A stretch of 64,000 nucleotides of DNA from Ursus arctos (Eukaryota > Chordata > Mammalia > Carnivora > Ursidae). Position numbers and translations under genes: made by a program. The stretch spans positions 6,480,423 through 6,544,422 of the forward strand of contig NW_026622852.1 in assembly GCF_023065955.2 (NCBI RefSeq), given 5' to 3'. Below the pieces are notes generated by a model, which worked only from the letters and a program-made list of their open reading frames with translations, had not been told where the DNA came from and searched no databases. This document shows positions 45,803-57,920 of this stretch, one piece after another (the stretch's first letter is position 1; each line of letters starts with the position of its first letter).

Positions 45803-46399
45803 TTTAGACAAATGAAATTCAAAGTAAGTATTGACATAATTGAATTAATATCCACTACATTCATTATTGTTTTCTATCTGCTACCTTTGTTCTTTGTTCC
45901 TATTTTTGTCTTCCACAATTTTTCTGCCTTTTTTGTTTTTGTTTTGTTTTTAATGACAATGTCATTTTATTTCCTTCTTTAGTTATAGTTATTATTTTTA
46001 TTTTTATTTTTTCAGTGGTTGCCCTGGAGTTTGCAATATATACTTAAAGGTAATCCAAGTTCATATTCAAATAGTAATATACCACTTCAAAGGTACTGTG
46101 AGTACCTTATAAAAAATAATTCTAATTCCTTGTTCCAGTATTTGTACCATCACCATCATTCATTTCACTTATATTTTAGAATATTATATTTAGAATATGT
46201 TACAATGTTCTAAAATATAAGTCAAATGAATACACACACATAATTGAGTAATTGTTGTTAATATTATTTTGAACAATTCTTATTTGTTAGATCAGTTAAA
46301 AATAAGAGAAATATAATTTTTCATTTTACTTTCACATGCTTTTCCTTTAATGTTCTTCTTTTCTTTATGTAGATCTGAGTTTCTGACCTGTATATCATT

Positions 46400-47240
46400 T
46401 ACCTTCTCTCTAAAGGACTTATAACATTTCTTGCAAGTCAGGTAGACTGGTAAACAGGGTACAGAATTCTAGGTTGATTTTTTTCTCTCTCCACATTTCA
46501 AATATTTCCCTCCATTCTCTTCTTTCATGCATGGTTTCTGAGAAGTCAGATGTAATTCTTGTTTTTGTTCCTCCATCAGTAAAATACCCCTCCCCTGGTT
46601 TATTTCAGGATTGATTGTCTTTGATCTTCTGTGACTGGAAGATGATATGTCTGGGCATAGTGTTGGGGCATCTTCCTACTGTGTGTTCCCAGAACTTCCT
46701 GGATTTGTGGTTTGGTGTATGACATTAATTTGGGGGAAATTCTCCGTCATTGTTGTTTCAAATATTCTTTTCCTTTCTCTCTTTTCCTTCTGGCATTCCC
46801 ATTACATGTATGGTACACCTTTTATTGTTCTCAAAACATTTGGATATTCTGTTTTGTTTTGTTTTTCAATCTCTGTTCTCTGCTTTAGTTTGTAAGGATT
46901 CTGTTGATGTGTGCTTTAGCCCAGAGATTTTTATTTTAGCTTCACCCAGTCTAATAAACCCATCAAAGTCACTCTTCATTTCTGTTATTTTTCACTTCTA
47001 GAATTTCTTTTCTTTGTTCTTTCCTAGGATTTCTTTCTTTCTACTCTGGCATGTTGTCTACTTTACTCATTAGAGCCCTTAGCATTTTAATCATCGTTAT
47101 TTTAAATTCCTGTTGTAATAATTCCAACATCACTAACATGTCTGGTTCTGGTGTTTGTTCCATCTCTTCAAATTGTGTTTTTGCTTTTTGATGTGACTTG
47201 TAATTTTTTCTTGGTAGCTGGAAAAGATGGTTAAAAAAAA
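46400..47240 (-). pseudogene. Old L1 ORF1 remnant
   Basis: Antisense matches to old L1/HAL1 ORF1 are seen ('ttataacatttcttgcaagt', 'gagaagtcagatgtaattct', 'tctttctctcttttccttct', 'tagagcccttagcattttaa'). No open frame of note. Assignment is by nucleotide resemblance only. Confidence 0.6.
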
Positions 47241-47930
47241 AAGTTGTACATAGGCCTTTAGTATTGTAGTAGCAAAGTGTGTGTGGGGGGAAGATTTCTA
47301 TAGTCAGTCCTATAATAAAATCTTAGTCTTTTAATGAGCCTCTGCCTCTGGAATGTAAAATTTACACGTGTTTCTCATTTTTTTTTACCCCCTTTAGGTT
47401 GGCAGGATGGCTAGCATGGGCTGTATGTGGATATTTCCTTCTCTCACATGGAAGGTTGGAGTTGGAGTTGGGTATTTCCCTTTCCCAGGTTGCTTAGTTT
47501 CTGTCAGTTTAGGATCTCCTTTATTAGTTTCTCCTGGAGGCAAGCCTTATTAAGAACAGAATGTTATAGCATATTTCAAAATATTTTTTTCTGATATTTA
47601 CTTTAGGACCCTGGTCAAGCTCCTGGAGGTAAATCACACATAGTTGTGGGGGTTCTCATATGACTGAGTCCCCCAGCAGTTTTTAATTTTCAGAATGCAC
47701 TGAACTTTCAGAAATTTGTCCATTACAGTTCAGGTTTTCTTACTCAGGTTCTGGTTCCTTTGTGGGATTTCTGCTTGTGAGTCTCTGCTCTGGTAAGACT
47801 TGAGTCCTGATATTGGCCCATCTCTCCAATCTTGGGGGCAGGGTTTTGCCCTATGTCCATGCCTTTCTTATGAATCCAGAAAGAGTTATTAATTTTTAGG
47901 TCTGTTCAGCTTGTTGGGATGGGGGGAAAA

Positions 47931-49555
47931 CACAATATGATATTTTTGAATAAAAGATGAGTGTAGTTGATGAAAAATACCTACAACCATTTGCCAAGAA
48001 TAATTGTCCTCCAAGCTTTACTAGAATGTTAAGTATTTTGTTTTATAAAATGCTTTTTAAGTAACCAGTTTCTAAACTGTCCCATTATAATAGAAACCTG
48101 ACACAAAATCATGATTATGGAAAAGGCAAAGGAAGAATACAGCATAGAAAGAGATTGGTTTGGATTGGGCCTGTTTTGCTCATTCATGGCACTAAAAAAG
48201 AATAAGCTACTTATCAATGATTATGTTTTCAGATATTTTGCATTAATATTCTGTTCATTTTACAAAAGAAAAAAAAGGATTATATTTCCTACACAGTTTG
48301 CTGAATCTGTGCCAAAGAACAAAATATTCATTCTCAATTAAACAGAAAAATGACTTAAGGAGAAAATGTAAATAATTGGAAAGGTCAATCCATGACACAG
48401 TCTTGAACTTTTATTAAGTCCTTCCATGTCTCAACAACTATGCTAGGTTTTATAGATACAAATGGAAGAATTGGACTTTGTGATTTTCTCTTGTCTTCTA
48501 GTTATTAGCTACAAGTATACTCCAATGCTGAATTATTTTTGGTCTGTCCAACTAACAGGTTGTATAATACATCTCTCTTACTTTCCAAATATCTTCAGCC
48601 TTTTAGAATTAACTTCTTATACTATCGTGGATGTAAATTTTTAATGATTTTTATATATTAGCCATGGCAGAATCTCTTTAACGTTTCAAAACAGCCCTAT
48701 TATGCCACCAACTGGAAATCTTCATGTCTGTCTATTTATCAACTACTCGTGCAGAATTCTAATATCCCAGTGTCTATCCTATAACCTTGAAGCTAAGTTG
48801 GCAATATTTCTTAAGGCACCATGTAGAGAGATTTAATCCTAAAGTGACCATGAAAAATGATGGATGTAGTACCAATTTAAATCCTGCACCTCATGAGTGC
48901 AATTTGAAGGGAGAAATTATATGTAGTTACAATGAGCCCTAAAACTTCTTGGAAGAAGGAATGATATTGTAAGAAAATCAGTAAGATATTTAAAAGATCA
49001 CAAAAGGCAGTGAATTTATCTCCATTCATGATTGACTAAATGCTGTGCAAAAATTGACTATGTTATAGAAATATGTTTTAATTTTATTCAATGTGAATTG
49101 AGGTATTATATTTTCTATACTAGATTTTAAGTGATTCATAATAAAGAGACAAGTATTTGTTTTGATATAAGATTCTCAATGAAGAAGAACTGTATATACT
49201 GACCCCCCAAAAAAAAGCAATATATCCATTTATTCACTTATGAATTTATTTAGTTTTTGTTAAGCAATACCTCTGTTTCTAAGGAACTCTGCCAGTTTTG
49301 TGATCCAAAGAAGGTTAAGAAAGGCTTAGTTGCTCAATACCTGCTTTCAAAGAAGTTTTAATGGAATTATTATCTGTTGGAAAATAAATAATAATCCCTT
49401 TTTTTTTTTTACAGTTGAAAAGAGGTAAAGTTAATTATGGTGACTTCATATTAGTTCCAGTTATATCATTTCCTATCATGATGACTATCACACCCAGGAA
49501 CCTTTCTAAGACTAGGTTGCATCATTTGTTTATTCTTTATCAATCCATTCTAGAT
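47931..49555. other. Unique AT-rich DNA
   Basis: No gene or repeat recognised. Short open frames at 48029-48217 and 48111-48341 overlap on opposite strands and look like chance. Confidence 0.5.
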
Positions 49556-49795
49556 ATCTGAAATATGCTAGGCATTGTGTTCAACATAAATTTATATCCA
49601 TTCTTTTGTACTATTCTTATTAACAAAGAAAATAAATACTCCTTTTTAATTCACTAGTAAGGAAATGATGAAACAGAAGCTAAATTTATTGTGCAAAATT
49701 ATTCAGCCTAGTAAGCATTAGTCCAGTATTTGGGCCAGACTTACTTGGCTAAGGTAAGGCTCAAATTCTTGCTATTGAACCATTTTGCTTCCTCT
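49556..49795 (-). repeat. MIR SINE, antisense
   Basis: tatgctaggcattgtgttca, then 'aaggaaatgatgaaacagaa', 'attcagcctagtaagcatta' and 'ctcaaattcttgctattgaa' follow the antisense MIR order. Confidence 0.7.
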
Positions 49796-50069
49796 GGTGG
49801 CATTGGGACTTCTACATTTGTGGGTTATGAAGATTCGTAATTGACTGAGAAAATACCTGTAAATTCTAGTTAACACTACAAGTGTGGGGCATATATTTAT
49901 AATCTACTAAAGTTTACTATTTTCCCCTAAATCACTGTAAATTTGAATGGAACTTTACATTCATTAAACGAACACTTTTCTTTGATTTGTTATTTTGATT
50001 TCCTTTGAGATAATTTCATGTACATGTCTTTAAGCAGTAAATAGTTACACAAAGTAATGAAAAGTATGG
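49796..50069. other. Unique AT-rich spacer
   Basis: Nothing recognised. Confidence 0.45.
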
Positions 50070-50084
50070 AGATACATAAGTGCA

Positions 50085-50264
50085 GGGCACCTGGGTGGCT
50101 CAGTCGTTAAGTGTCTGCCTTTGGGTCAGGGCATGATCCCGGGGTCCTGGGATCGAGCCCCACATCAGGCTCCTACGCTGGGAGCCTGCTTCTTCCTCTC
50201 CCACTCCCCCTGCTTGTGTTCCCTCTCTCACTGGCTGTGTCCTTCTCTTAAAAAAAAAAAAAAA
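50085..50264 (+). mobile_element. Can-SINE, sense, 15-bp TSD
   Basis: Head gggcacctgggtggctcagt, middle 'atcccggggtcctgggatcg', CT-rich part and a pure A tail with the usual (aataaat)n missing. Perfect direct repeat agatacataagtgca at 50070-50084 and 50265-50279. Confidence 0.95.
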
Positions 50265-50365
50265 AGATACATAAGTGCAAATTGGGCAAATGGAATTCTG
50301 TAGTGATCAAAGAAAAATGTTTTAACTTCCCTCTCTTATTTAAAATTTAAAAAAAGAGAGAGTGG

Positions 50366-50560
50366 AGTGCCTGGGTGGCTCAGTCAGCTGAGTGTCTGAC
50401 TCTTGATTTCAGCTCAGGTCATGATCTCAAGTATGTGAAATCCAGCACTGCTTCAGGCTCTGCTCTGGTCATAGAATCTGCTTGACTCTGTCTCTTCCTC
50501 TTTCTGGGCCTCTCCCCCCTCTAAAAATAGTATAAAAATAAAAATTAAAAAAAATAAGAG
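50366..50560 (+). mobile_element. Can-SINE, sense, older subfamily
   Basis: Head agtgcctgggtggctcagtc, then 'tgactcttgatttcagctca', CT-rich middle, and an A-rich tail with degraded units. No clear direct repeat. Confidence 0.88.
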
Positions 50561-50589
50561 GAAAGGAAATCACAGGTATTTTATTTTAT

Positions 50590-50595
50590 TTAAAG

Positions 50596-50635
<40 letters not shown>

Positions 50636-50819
50636 TTTTAGAGAGAAAGGAAGCATGAGTAGGGGCAGGGGCAAAGGGAAAGGGAGAGAGAGAATCCTCA
50701 AGCAGACTGCTCACTGAGCACAGAGCCTTCACAGGGCATAATACCAGGACCCTGAGATTATGACCTGAGCTGAAATCAAGAGTCAAATGCTTAGCCAACT
50801 GAGCTACCCAGGGGCCCCA
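50590..50819 (-). mobile_element. Can-SINE, antisense, with expanded (ATTT)n tail
   Basis: The tail carries about ten ATTT units (50600-50640), longer than in the other copies, followed by a purine-rich middle and head 'gagctacccaggggcccc'. The tail expansion is a simple microsatellite gain. Confidence 0.9.
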
Positions 50820-50929
50820 GAAGTTAAAAGTATTTTAAAACATTAAAAACTATAGTATTTATTTTACTTCAGTTCCAAATAATTGATTACAAACAGTATC
50901 AAATAAATGTGCCAATAATTCATATTAAG

Positions 50930-52690
50930 TGTCCTTTATCTGAGACTGTTTATTTCCCCTTCAGTTTCAAAGAATAGTGTTGCAAGCTGTGGAACTCACT
51001 GTTGGCAGTTCTCTTCTAGCATTGCCTCCTGGCTTCCATAGTTTCAGATGGGAAATATGTAATTACAGTTGACCCTTAAACAACTCTGGAGTTAGGGATA
51101 CTGACCCTTTGTGTAGTTGAAGATTTGCACATAGCTTTCGACTTCCCAAAAACTTAACTGCTAATAGCTTACTGTTGACCAAAAGCCTCACCAATAACAT
51201 AAACAGTCAATTAACACATATTTTGTATGTTATGTATCTATTATATACTGTATTCTTACAATAAAGTAAGCTAGAGAAAAGAAATGTTATTAAGAAATAC
51301 ATTTATAGTACTCTACATTATTTAATAAAAAAATCTGCTACTATTGGTTAAACCCCATGTTGTTCAATATTCAACTGTATTTGAATCAGTATTCCTGTTA
51401 CAAGTAATGCATAACTTCTCTCCTGCCACTTTCAATTGATTGATCTTTTACTTTCAGAATTTTGCTTTTGATGTGTCTTGAAGTGGATTTCTTTGGGATT
51501 ATCCTATTTGGGTTTTCTCAGCTTCTTGGATCAGAAAGTTTCAGTCTTTTGCCAAATTTGGGAAGTTTACCCATTATTTTTTCAAAATACTCTTTCAACT
51601 CAGTATCTTGTTTCTCTCTTTCTGGGACCCTAATGATACAAATGTTGGACTTTTGTGTACTGTCCATGATATCTGAGGCTTTCTAAAATTTACCATTTAA
51701 TCTCTTTTCTTTCTATTGTTTACATTGGCTAAATTTTGTTGTTCTTTCCCTAAATTCACTGATTCTATCTTTTTTTATCTGTAATTTAACCCATCCGGTA
51801 AGTAGTGTTTGTTCCTTTATTGTATTTTTCAGTTCTATAATTAATATTTGTTTCTTTCTTTTAACATATTACTTTGGTAAGCTTTTCATTTTTCTTTATT
51901 TATTTCAAGAGAATATGTCTATAACATATATGTGAGGTGGTGGGAGTTAATCATAGATACTTCAAATTCCTTGTCAGAGGATTCCATCAAAAGATTCATC
52001 TCATTATTGGCATCAGTTGAATATCTTTTCTCATTTAAGTTGTGATTTTCTTTGTATTTGGTATGACCTGTGATTCCATTTTGGAAATTTTGTCTATTAT
52101 GTTAGGAGATTCTGGGTCTTATTTAAATATTTTATTTTAGCAGTCAGTCACCCTGCTTAGGTTTTAGCACCTGTGTCTTACCTTAGTTTTGTGGGCTGTG
52201 GCTCTAATGGTAATTTAATTTTTGGAGACTTTTTGATGTTATTCTGGTCTGCTTAGTTTATCTTGTACCTCTGGAGCTCCTACTGGTCCCTGACGGAGCA
52301 GAAAATATTTCTCTAGACATACAGCTAACTTGATGTTCCTTTGCATGTAGAGTGGGGTGATATCTTTGTTATCAGTGCCCACAACCTACCAGGTGTCTCA
52401 CAGTAATCAAAAGGGACTTGTCCTGCAGGAATAAGGAAGATTTTCATACCAGGACATTAATTGTGACTGGATTCTGCTTGCCTGCACCCTGTAGGACCAA
52501 AGGCATTGAGGTGATACCAAACAGACTTCCTGACCAGTGTACTTGGTATGGGTAAGTCTCTCCTGCTAGTTGTGCCTGTTAGCTTCCATCTGTATCAGTA
52601 TCATAGTCTCTTGCCTTATTACCAGGTTATAGTATTGCTTAGTGAGGAGGAGCAGGGAGATATAAGTCTATACCATTTTGTCTGGACAGG
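50930..52690 (-). mobile_element. HAL1/L1M ORF1-5' region, antisense, split by a DNA transposon
   Basis: 50930-51063 ('ttatttccccttcagtttca', 'tagcattgcctcctggcttc', 'tagtttcagatgggaaatat') and 51380-52690 ('ttttgatgtgtcttgaagtg', 'gttttctcagcttcttggat', 'tttgggaagtttacccatta', 'tttctctctttctgggaccc') are antisense ORF1-region sequence of HAL1/old L1. They are contiguous except for the Tigger-type element at 51066. The right end near 52690 ('accattttgtctgg') resembles the element's 5' terminus. No open frame. Confidence 0.75.
51066..51377. mobile_element. Tigger-type (MER8-like) nonautonomous DNA transposon
   Basis: Terminal inverted repeats: left cagttgacccttaaacaact, right 'gttgttcaatattcaactg'. 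Both ends are flanked by TA (51064-51065, 51378-51379), the pogo/Tigger target duplication. The internal sequence ('ttaactgctaatagcttact', 'acacatattttgtatgttat', 'aataaagtaagctagagaaa') matches a known mammalian Tigger MITE as I remember it; MER8 is my best name. About 312 bp, no transposase. Confidence 0.85.
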
Positions 52691-53015
52691 AAATCCAGTA
52701 TTACTTTTCTGAATTTCAGAGATAAAAATCCAGGAAGACTACAACATAACAATTACTAATCACCTTTCTCTATATATTTAAGGGTGCTTGCTGTTATTAT
52801 TGTCATTTTACTGAAAATATTCTTATAAAATAAAAACATCTGTAGATTTCTTAATATTGTACCAGTTTTCTTTCTCCAGTGTATTTTTTTTTAGCCTTGC
52901 CCATCAGAAATCTCTAGTCCCAGTTTTGAATAAACTACATATTACAACAGCATTCTTGTGAATACTATATGAGTTAGGCTATGTAAAAACCTGGAACCAT
53001 ATTTAGCAGAAATCC
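52691..53015. other. Unique spacer
   Basis: Nothing recognised. Confidence 0.45.
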
Positions 53016-53030
53016 TATCTATTATCTATC

Positions 53031-53069
<39 letters not shown>

Positions 53070-53135
53070 ATCTATCTATCTATCACCTATCTATCCATCT
53101 ACATCTATCATCTCTATCTCTCCATCTGTCTATTT
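53016..53135. repeat. (TATC)n microsatellite, compound
   Basis: Interrupted runs of ctat/atct units, the longest uninterrupted run about ten units near 53030-53068. A GATA-type tetranucleotide repeat. Confidence 0.95.
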
Positions 53136-54050
53136 AAAAACACTTTATTGAGATCTGATTGGCAACAAAAAGCTGTATATATTGAATGTGTACAACTTGA
53201 TAAGTTGGGAGATAGGTATACAACCATAAAGCCATCACCACAATTAATGCCATAAACCTGTCATTTATAAAAGTTTCTTTCTATTCATTTGTTCATATGA
53301 TGAGAATGTTTATCATAAGATCTACATTCTTAGCAAATATTTATTTAATACAGTATTATTAATTATAACCCCTATATTGTGCAATAAATCTCCAGGATTT
53401 ATTTATCTTGCATAATTGATAACTTATACCCTTTGAGCAACACTCCTCAGCCCCTAGTAACTACCATTCTACTCTGCTTCTGTGAGTTTGGCAATTTTAG
53501 ATTCCTCACAGAAATAAGATCCTATATTGTCCATTCTTCTATGTCCAGCTTATTTCAGTTAACATAATGTCCCCCAAGTTTATCCATGTTGTTGCAAATA
53601 GTGGAATTTAATTCATTTTTAAGACTGAATAATATTTCACTGAATGTAAATACAACATTTTCTTTACCCACTTATCTTTCAGTGGACATTTATTTTGCTT
53701 CCATGTCTTGGCTATTGTGAATAATAATGAAATGAACACGAGAATGCAGATCTTTCTTTAAGATACAGATTTTGTTTCCTTAGGATATATACTCAGAAGT
53801 TGGCGGGGGGGCGCCTGGGTGGCACAGCGGTTAAGCGTCTGCCTTCGGCTCAGGGCATGATCCCGGCATTATGGGATCGAGCCCCACATCAGGCTCTTCC
53901 ACTATGAGCCTGCTTCTTCCTCTCCCACTCCCCCTGCTTGTGTTCCCTCTCTCGCTGGCTGTCTCTATCTCTGTCGGATAAATAAATAAAATCTTAAAAA
54001 AAAAAAAAAGACGTGGGATTACTAGATCATAGTTCTGTGTTTAATTTTAT
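53136..54050 (-). mobile_element. Old L1 (L1M-type) 3' end, antisense, with SINE
   Basis: aacactttattgagatctga, then 'gtgtacaacttgataagttg', 'ataaagccatcaccacaatt', 'gtttatccatgttgttgcaa', 'tatgtcttggctattgtgaa'-like sequence follow an old L1 3'UTR and ORF2 C-terminus in antisense. The SINE at 53808 interrupts it; L1 sequence resumes at 54010 ('gtgggattactagatcatag') and ends by about 54050. Confidence 0.85.
53808..54009 (+). mobile_element. Can-SINE, sense, young subfamily
   Basis: Head gcgcctgggtggcacagcgg, then 'gcattatgggatcgagcccc', 'ttccactatgagcctgcttc', CT-rich part and aataaataaaatctta plus A tail. Very close to the copy at 41247. Flanking repeats are short and imperfect (agaagttgg against agacgtggg). 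Confidence 0.95.
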
Positions 54051-54639
54051 ATTACCCAAAATAAGAAGGCCTTAGAATGGAAGAATGGACAGTGGGCAAA
54101 TCTTTATTGCCTAAGGGACAATTTACTGAGGGGAAACAGGAGCTCAGTCCTTACTATCCTTAATTCATCGGCAACATTTGAAACTTTTGAGAATCCTTTC
54201 TTCCTTGAAATGCTTTCTAAACTTGCCTTCCAAGATATCACACTTCTTTTATTCTAATTCTTTCTATCATTGGTCACTTTTCAGGCTCCTTTGCTGGTTC
54301 CTTCTCATTTCCCTCATTTGGTAATTTCCATGAGTCCCCACCTTTCCTCCTTTTAAGATCTTTTTCACTTTATTGGTGCTTTTATTCAAAATCCAGGTTT
54401 CAAATAGTATGCATGAGTATATGTCTCAAAGTTAGACCTTTATTTCAGAGCTCTTCTTTGTGCTCCTGACATATTTCTTATGAATACTGAAGGTCTCCTT
54501 TTGAATGTCATACCATATGTATAATATACAAAATATTGAGTTTATGAATGTCCCCCAAATTTGTTCCTCCTAAAATCATCTCCATCTAATTTAATGAGAA
54601 CTCAAATATTATTATCACTTGGAAGAACAAACAAAAAAT
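54051..54639. other. Unique sequence
   Basis: No repeat or gene recognised with confidence. Confidence 0.4.
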
Positions 54640-55385
54640 AGTTAAAATCAACTTCAACTCCTTTCTTTCTCTCCTCACTTACCAGTCAGCAAATTCTATT
54701 GGACTTAAAAGATATCTAGAATCTTCATCAGTTCTACTGCATTTGTCCTGGTCCAAGTCAACATTATCTTTCCCCTATGTTTTTATACTAAACTAACCTC
54801 TAGATGTTTACACAACAATTTTCAAAACGAGTTATTTCTTAGTCATTTCTTTGCTCAAAACTGACAGCTTTCATCACACTGAGGGTAAGCCAGAGTCATT
54901 ACATCTATAAGTCTTTTTATGGTCTTTGCCACCTTCCACTTCACCTCTTCATGCTCTCCCTGTCAGTTACTTTGATCCTGTTAAATAGATCTCTGTGTTC
55001 TCCTTTAAGCCCAGCAGGCAGACCTCATCTTAATGGAACTGAAAACCTGTTATTCCCTTCATAGGATGCTACTTATTCTGACATTTCATAGCTCTTTCCT
55101 TCACCTCTTCTTTTTTTATTGTCTTGTGAGAACTTCGATAAGTGTCTTATCTAAATTTTAATATCCTAGTTCCTCTATATGCATGTTCTCTGTTTTATGA
55201 TTCTCTGAAGCACTTTTACCATTACAAAAAACACATATTTAATTTGTTTATGGGTTTATTAACTGTCTCCTTACCTGAAAATTTAAGTACCACAAAAACA
55301 AAAATACCTGTGTTTTCTTTTTCCCTATTCACTAGTATTAGGAACCATGTGTAGCAAACATTCAAGAAGTATCTGGTGAATATGT
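54640..55385 (+). repeat. L2 LINE 3' region, sense
   Basis: The order 'ctttgctcaaaactgacagc', 'gagggtaagccagagtcatt', 'aagtctttttatggtctttg', 'ctcttcatgctctccctgtc', 'atgggtttattaactgtctc', and a terminal 'gtagcaaacattcaagaagt' matches the L2 3' end (C-terminal ORF and 3'UTR). Highly diverged with no open frame, consistent with a pre-carnivoran insertion. Confidence 0.7.
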
Positions 55386-55837
55386 GTAATGTTTAGTGCC
55401 TTCCCAGATATAGACAATATATGCTGTCACACAGTGATAAAATATCTAGTTTCCATGTTACTTTTTTTTTCCTTGAAAATTTTGTTTATGGCTACCTATA
55501 TAGCTTTTGGTTTCAAGTGCGAATTCTTGAACTCTCAAGACCATTCATTTTCTGATTTCTGAAAGTGGTCACTTGGCCCCACTTACTATTTCCTCCAAAC
55601 ATACAGAGAATTACTTGTAATTTCCTCCAACCTGATCCTGTTATTTCACACTTCCTTGTCAAATATATGAATATTTATACAACATATTTTATTAACATAT
55701 ATTTATTTACACTTTGGGGAAGCTAACTAATCCCTTCTTAAGTATTTAATAGTTATTATAAAATATATATGTGAAAATAATGATTACAATATATGGGAAG
55801 TTTAAAGAGATTAAAAAAAGGAATTTCCAAGTATACT
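55386..55837. other. Unique sequence
   Basis: 55560-55660 faintly resembles L2 sequence, but not enough to call. Confidence 0.35.
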
Positions 55838-56085
55838 CCACTCAGGTTAAGAAATAGAATATTTCCATTGGCTTGAATGGAAGCTACTCTGTCCCTGTCA
55901 GTTCATGCTCATTTTACTCCCTGCTTCACCCCTCCTCGATGATAAAACAATCGTTAATTTTCCATTAAGCATTCTCTTGCTTTATTTTTAAATAGTTTGT
56001 CAGATATGTGTATAGGCTTAAATAATGTATTGCTTAGATTTTCTTGTTTTAAAACTTTTAAAATCTGGAATGGCATGGTTTATCA
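55838..56085 (-). repeat. Old L1 3'UTR fragment, antisense
   Basis: ggttaagaaatagaatattt, then 'ctccctgcttcacccctcct' and 'aataatgtattgcttagatt' resemble the antisense 3'UTR of old L1M/L1ME families. Confidence 0.45.
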
Positions 56086-56349
56086 GGGGGCTTTTTGAAT
56101 ATGAGGGAGACATGTAGATAGATAAGGAGAACATGAAAGCAAGGAATGTGCTGAAGGTAGTATAACAAGATAAGATGACCTTCAGGGAACATGGGCATTT
56201 ATAAAGGAAAGGAAATGGGGTAATCTGAAAGTATTAAATGCTTACTATGTGGGAAAAGGAATGAATGAAAGAATGACAATGGCAGAGTATTAGAACCCAA
56301 GCAGATTTTCCCCAATGACTGGCAAGATAGGACAACTGTTCGAAGATTT

Positions 56350-56530
56350 AAAGTTTCATTCCTGGATGCACATTATATATCCTCTGCTTTATGGTCTGGT
56401 GACCTTAGACAAGTTACTTATTTTCCCTGACTCTCAGTCCACTCATCTGTAGAATGAGAGATAATAACAGAACCTACCTCATTGAATTCTTAACAAAATT
56501 AGGTGAGTACAGTGCCTGGTACAAAGTTAG
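56350..56530 (+). repeat. MIR SINE, sense
   Basis: 'gaccttagacaagttactta', 'ctcatctgtagaatgagaga', 'acctacctcattgaattctt' and 'gagtacagtgcctggtac' form a clear, well-preserved MIR core and 3' part. Confidence 0.88.
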
Positions 56531-57825
56531 AAAAAAAAAAAACTTATTATCAAAAGCTATTACATGGAATAGTATAAAAGTAAATCTGCTGGGTGTTGCT
56601 ATTTTTAAATGTCACCTTTTAAAAACTAATTTGCTTGTAGTCGTTTGTTTTCCTTGAGTGCAAAGAAATGTTTCATCTATCTTGATTCTTATGCACCTCT
56701 GCCAAATTAATTAGAAGAGATGTATCCTTTACTACATTAATAACAGCAAGTCATACTATAGAAATTTGAACGGCCTTATTATTGCCTTACAAATTTTTCT
56801 TGAAATAGGCAGCAGAGTGTCTATTATACATAGGAAAAGTTTCCTTTGAAACAAAGCTGTGGAAGCATTTTTCCTATTTTGTATTTGCAAGAGAGGTCTA
56901 TTTCTTTCTTAAACACCACTTTTCATTTGGCAGCCAGAGGGGGGGAAAAAACATACTGCAGTAATATATTTAAGCTTTTGGTCTGTTTCTGCATAATCTA
57001 ATTTTTATACACTCTGCACAAATTATAGCCACTTCATCAATGTCTTATTATTTTTCCTCTTAACAATGCAATGACAGTGATTAATTTCTAAAGACTGGTA
57101 AACAAAAACCTTACCTTGGAAGAGATTAAAACTGAGCTGCAGACTGTGTGAGGGCTAACAAATTTATGCACATACTAATGCATCACACACACTCTATGAA
57201 TGGAGCGATCCGTATGCTTAAATACTTCTATAGAAAGAATAGAAAATGAGATAATATAGTCCACTCAATTTTGATAAATATATTCCCTATACCTGGCTAC
57301 ATTTTAATTATTAAAACAGTGGATGTTAGTGGCCACATATGAAAAAGTTAATGAATTCTCAACTAATGATTTCAATAGAAAATGAAACACAAATAATTTA
57401 TGGTTCAAAAATAATTATCTTATAGAATGCTTATTCACTTTTCATTTTACAATTGTACTAAATCTATCTCTAATAAAATCAGAGTTGAACTATTTTATCA
57501 TAGGCAAATCAAGTCATGGACAAGATTGGCAATTTATTTACCTTGCCTAAGGATATTTTTCTTAGTTATTTTAGCATGACAAAATTATTGTGTTTTATAA
57601 ATAGCTCTTGATTAGAACTTTGAAATAAGCAGTGAAAACCAAATAGCAACTTTTTTCACTATCTGATGTATTTTTGGTATATATATGTCTAATCCATCAA
57701 ATATTAAATAAACAAACAATAGCATTCTGAGATACCTCTGTTGCCAGGGTGTATGTACTGGTATAACAAATGTAACAGTGGTGCTTCAAAAAAGGAGATT
57801 CATTTTTAGTTTAAACTCTATGCAA
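56531..57825. other. Unique sequence with candidate conserved noncoding block
   Basis: No repeat or coding sequence recognised. 56760-57220 is a candidate regulatory element (see findings). Confidence 0.45.
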
Positions 57826-57920
57826 GAAGGAATGAAGAGGGAGATAAAGGGAGCAAGAGAAAAGAGGAAGGGAGGAAAAAAAGGGAGGAAGGGAGAAAAG
57901 AAGAGAGGAAGGAAGAAGCT
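57826..57920. repeat. GA-rich purine tract
   Basis: About 95 bases, nearly all A/G, with irregular gaggaa/gggaggaa units. Low complexity. Confidence 0.9.

Larger units (their letters stand above)
37360..47930 (-). mobile_element. Long old L1 (L1M-type), antisense, interrupted by a younger L1
   Basis: One old antisense L1 in order: 3'UTR ('ttagaaccatttttggttta', about 37360-38000), ORF2 C-terminus to RT (38000-40700), endonuclease region up to about 41147, then an interruption, and resumption at about 44996 ('cttattcataatgtagtcta'-like endonuclease sequence), ORF2 start near 45.85 kb, ORF1 (about 46.4-47.2 kb) and 5'UTR to about 47930. Subtracting the insertions leaves roughly 6.5 kb, close to a complete old L1. 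No intact frame. Confidence 0.82.

Noticed and set aside
53016..53135. CRISPR-like regular repeat array
   Set aside because: The unit is a tetranucleotide with no spacers; it is a GATA-type microsatellite in a mammalian genome.
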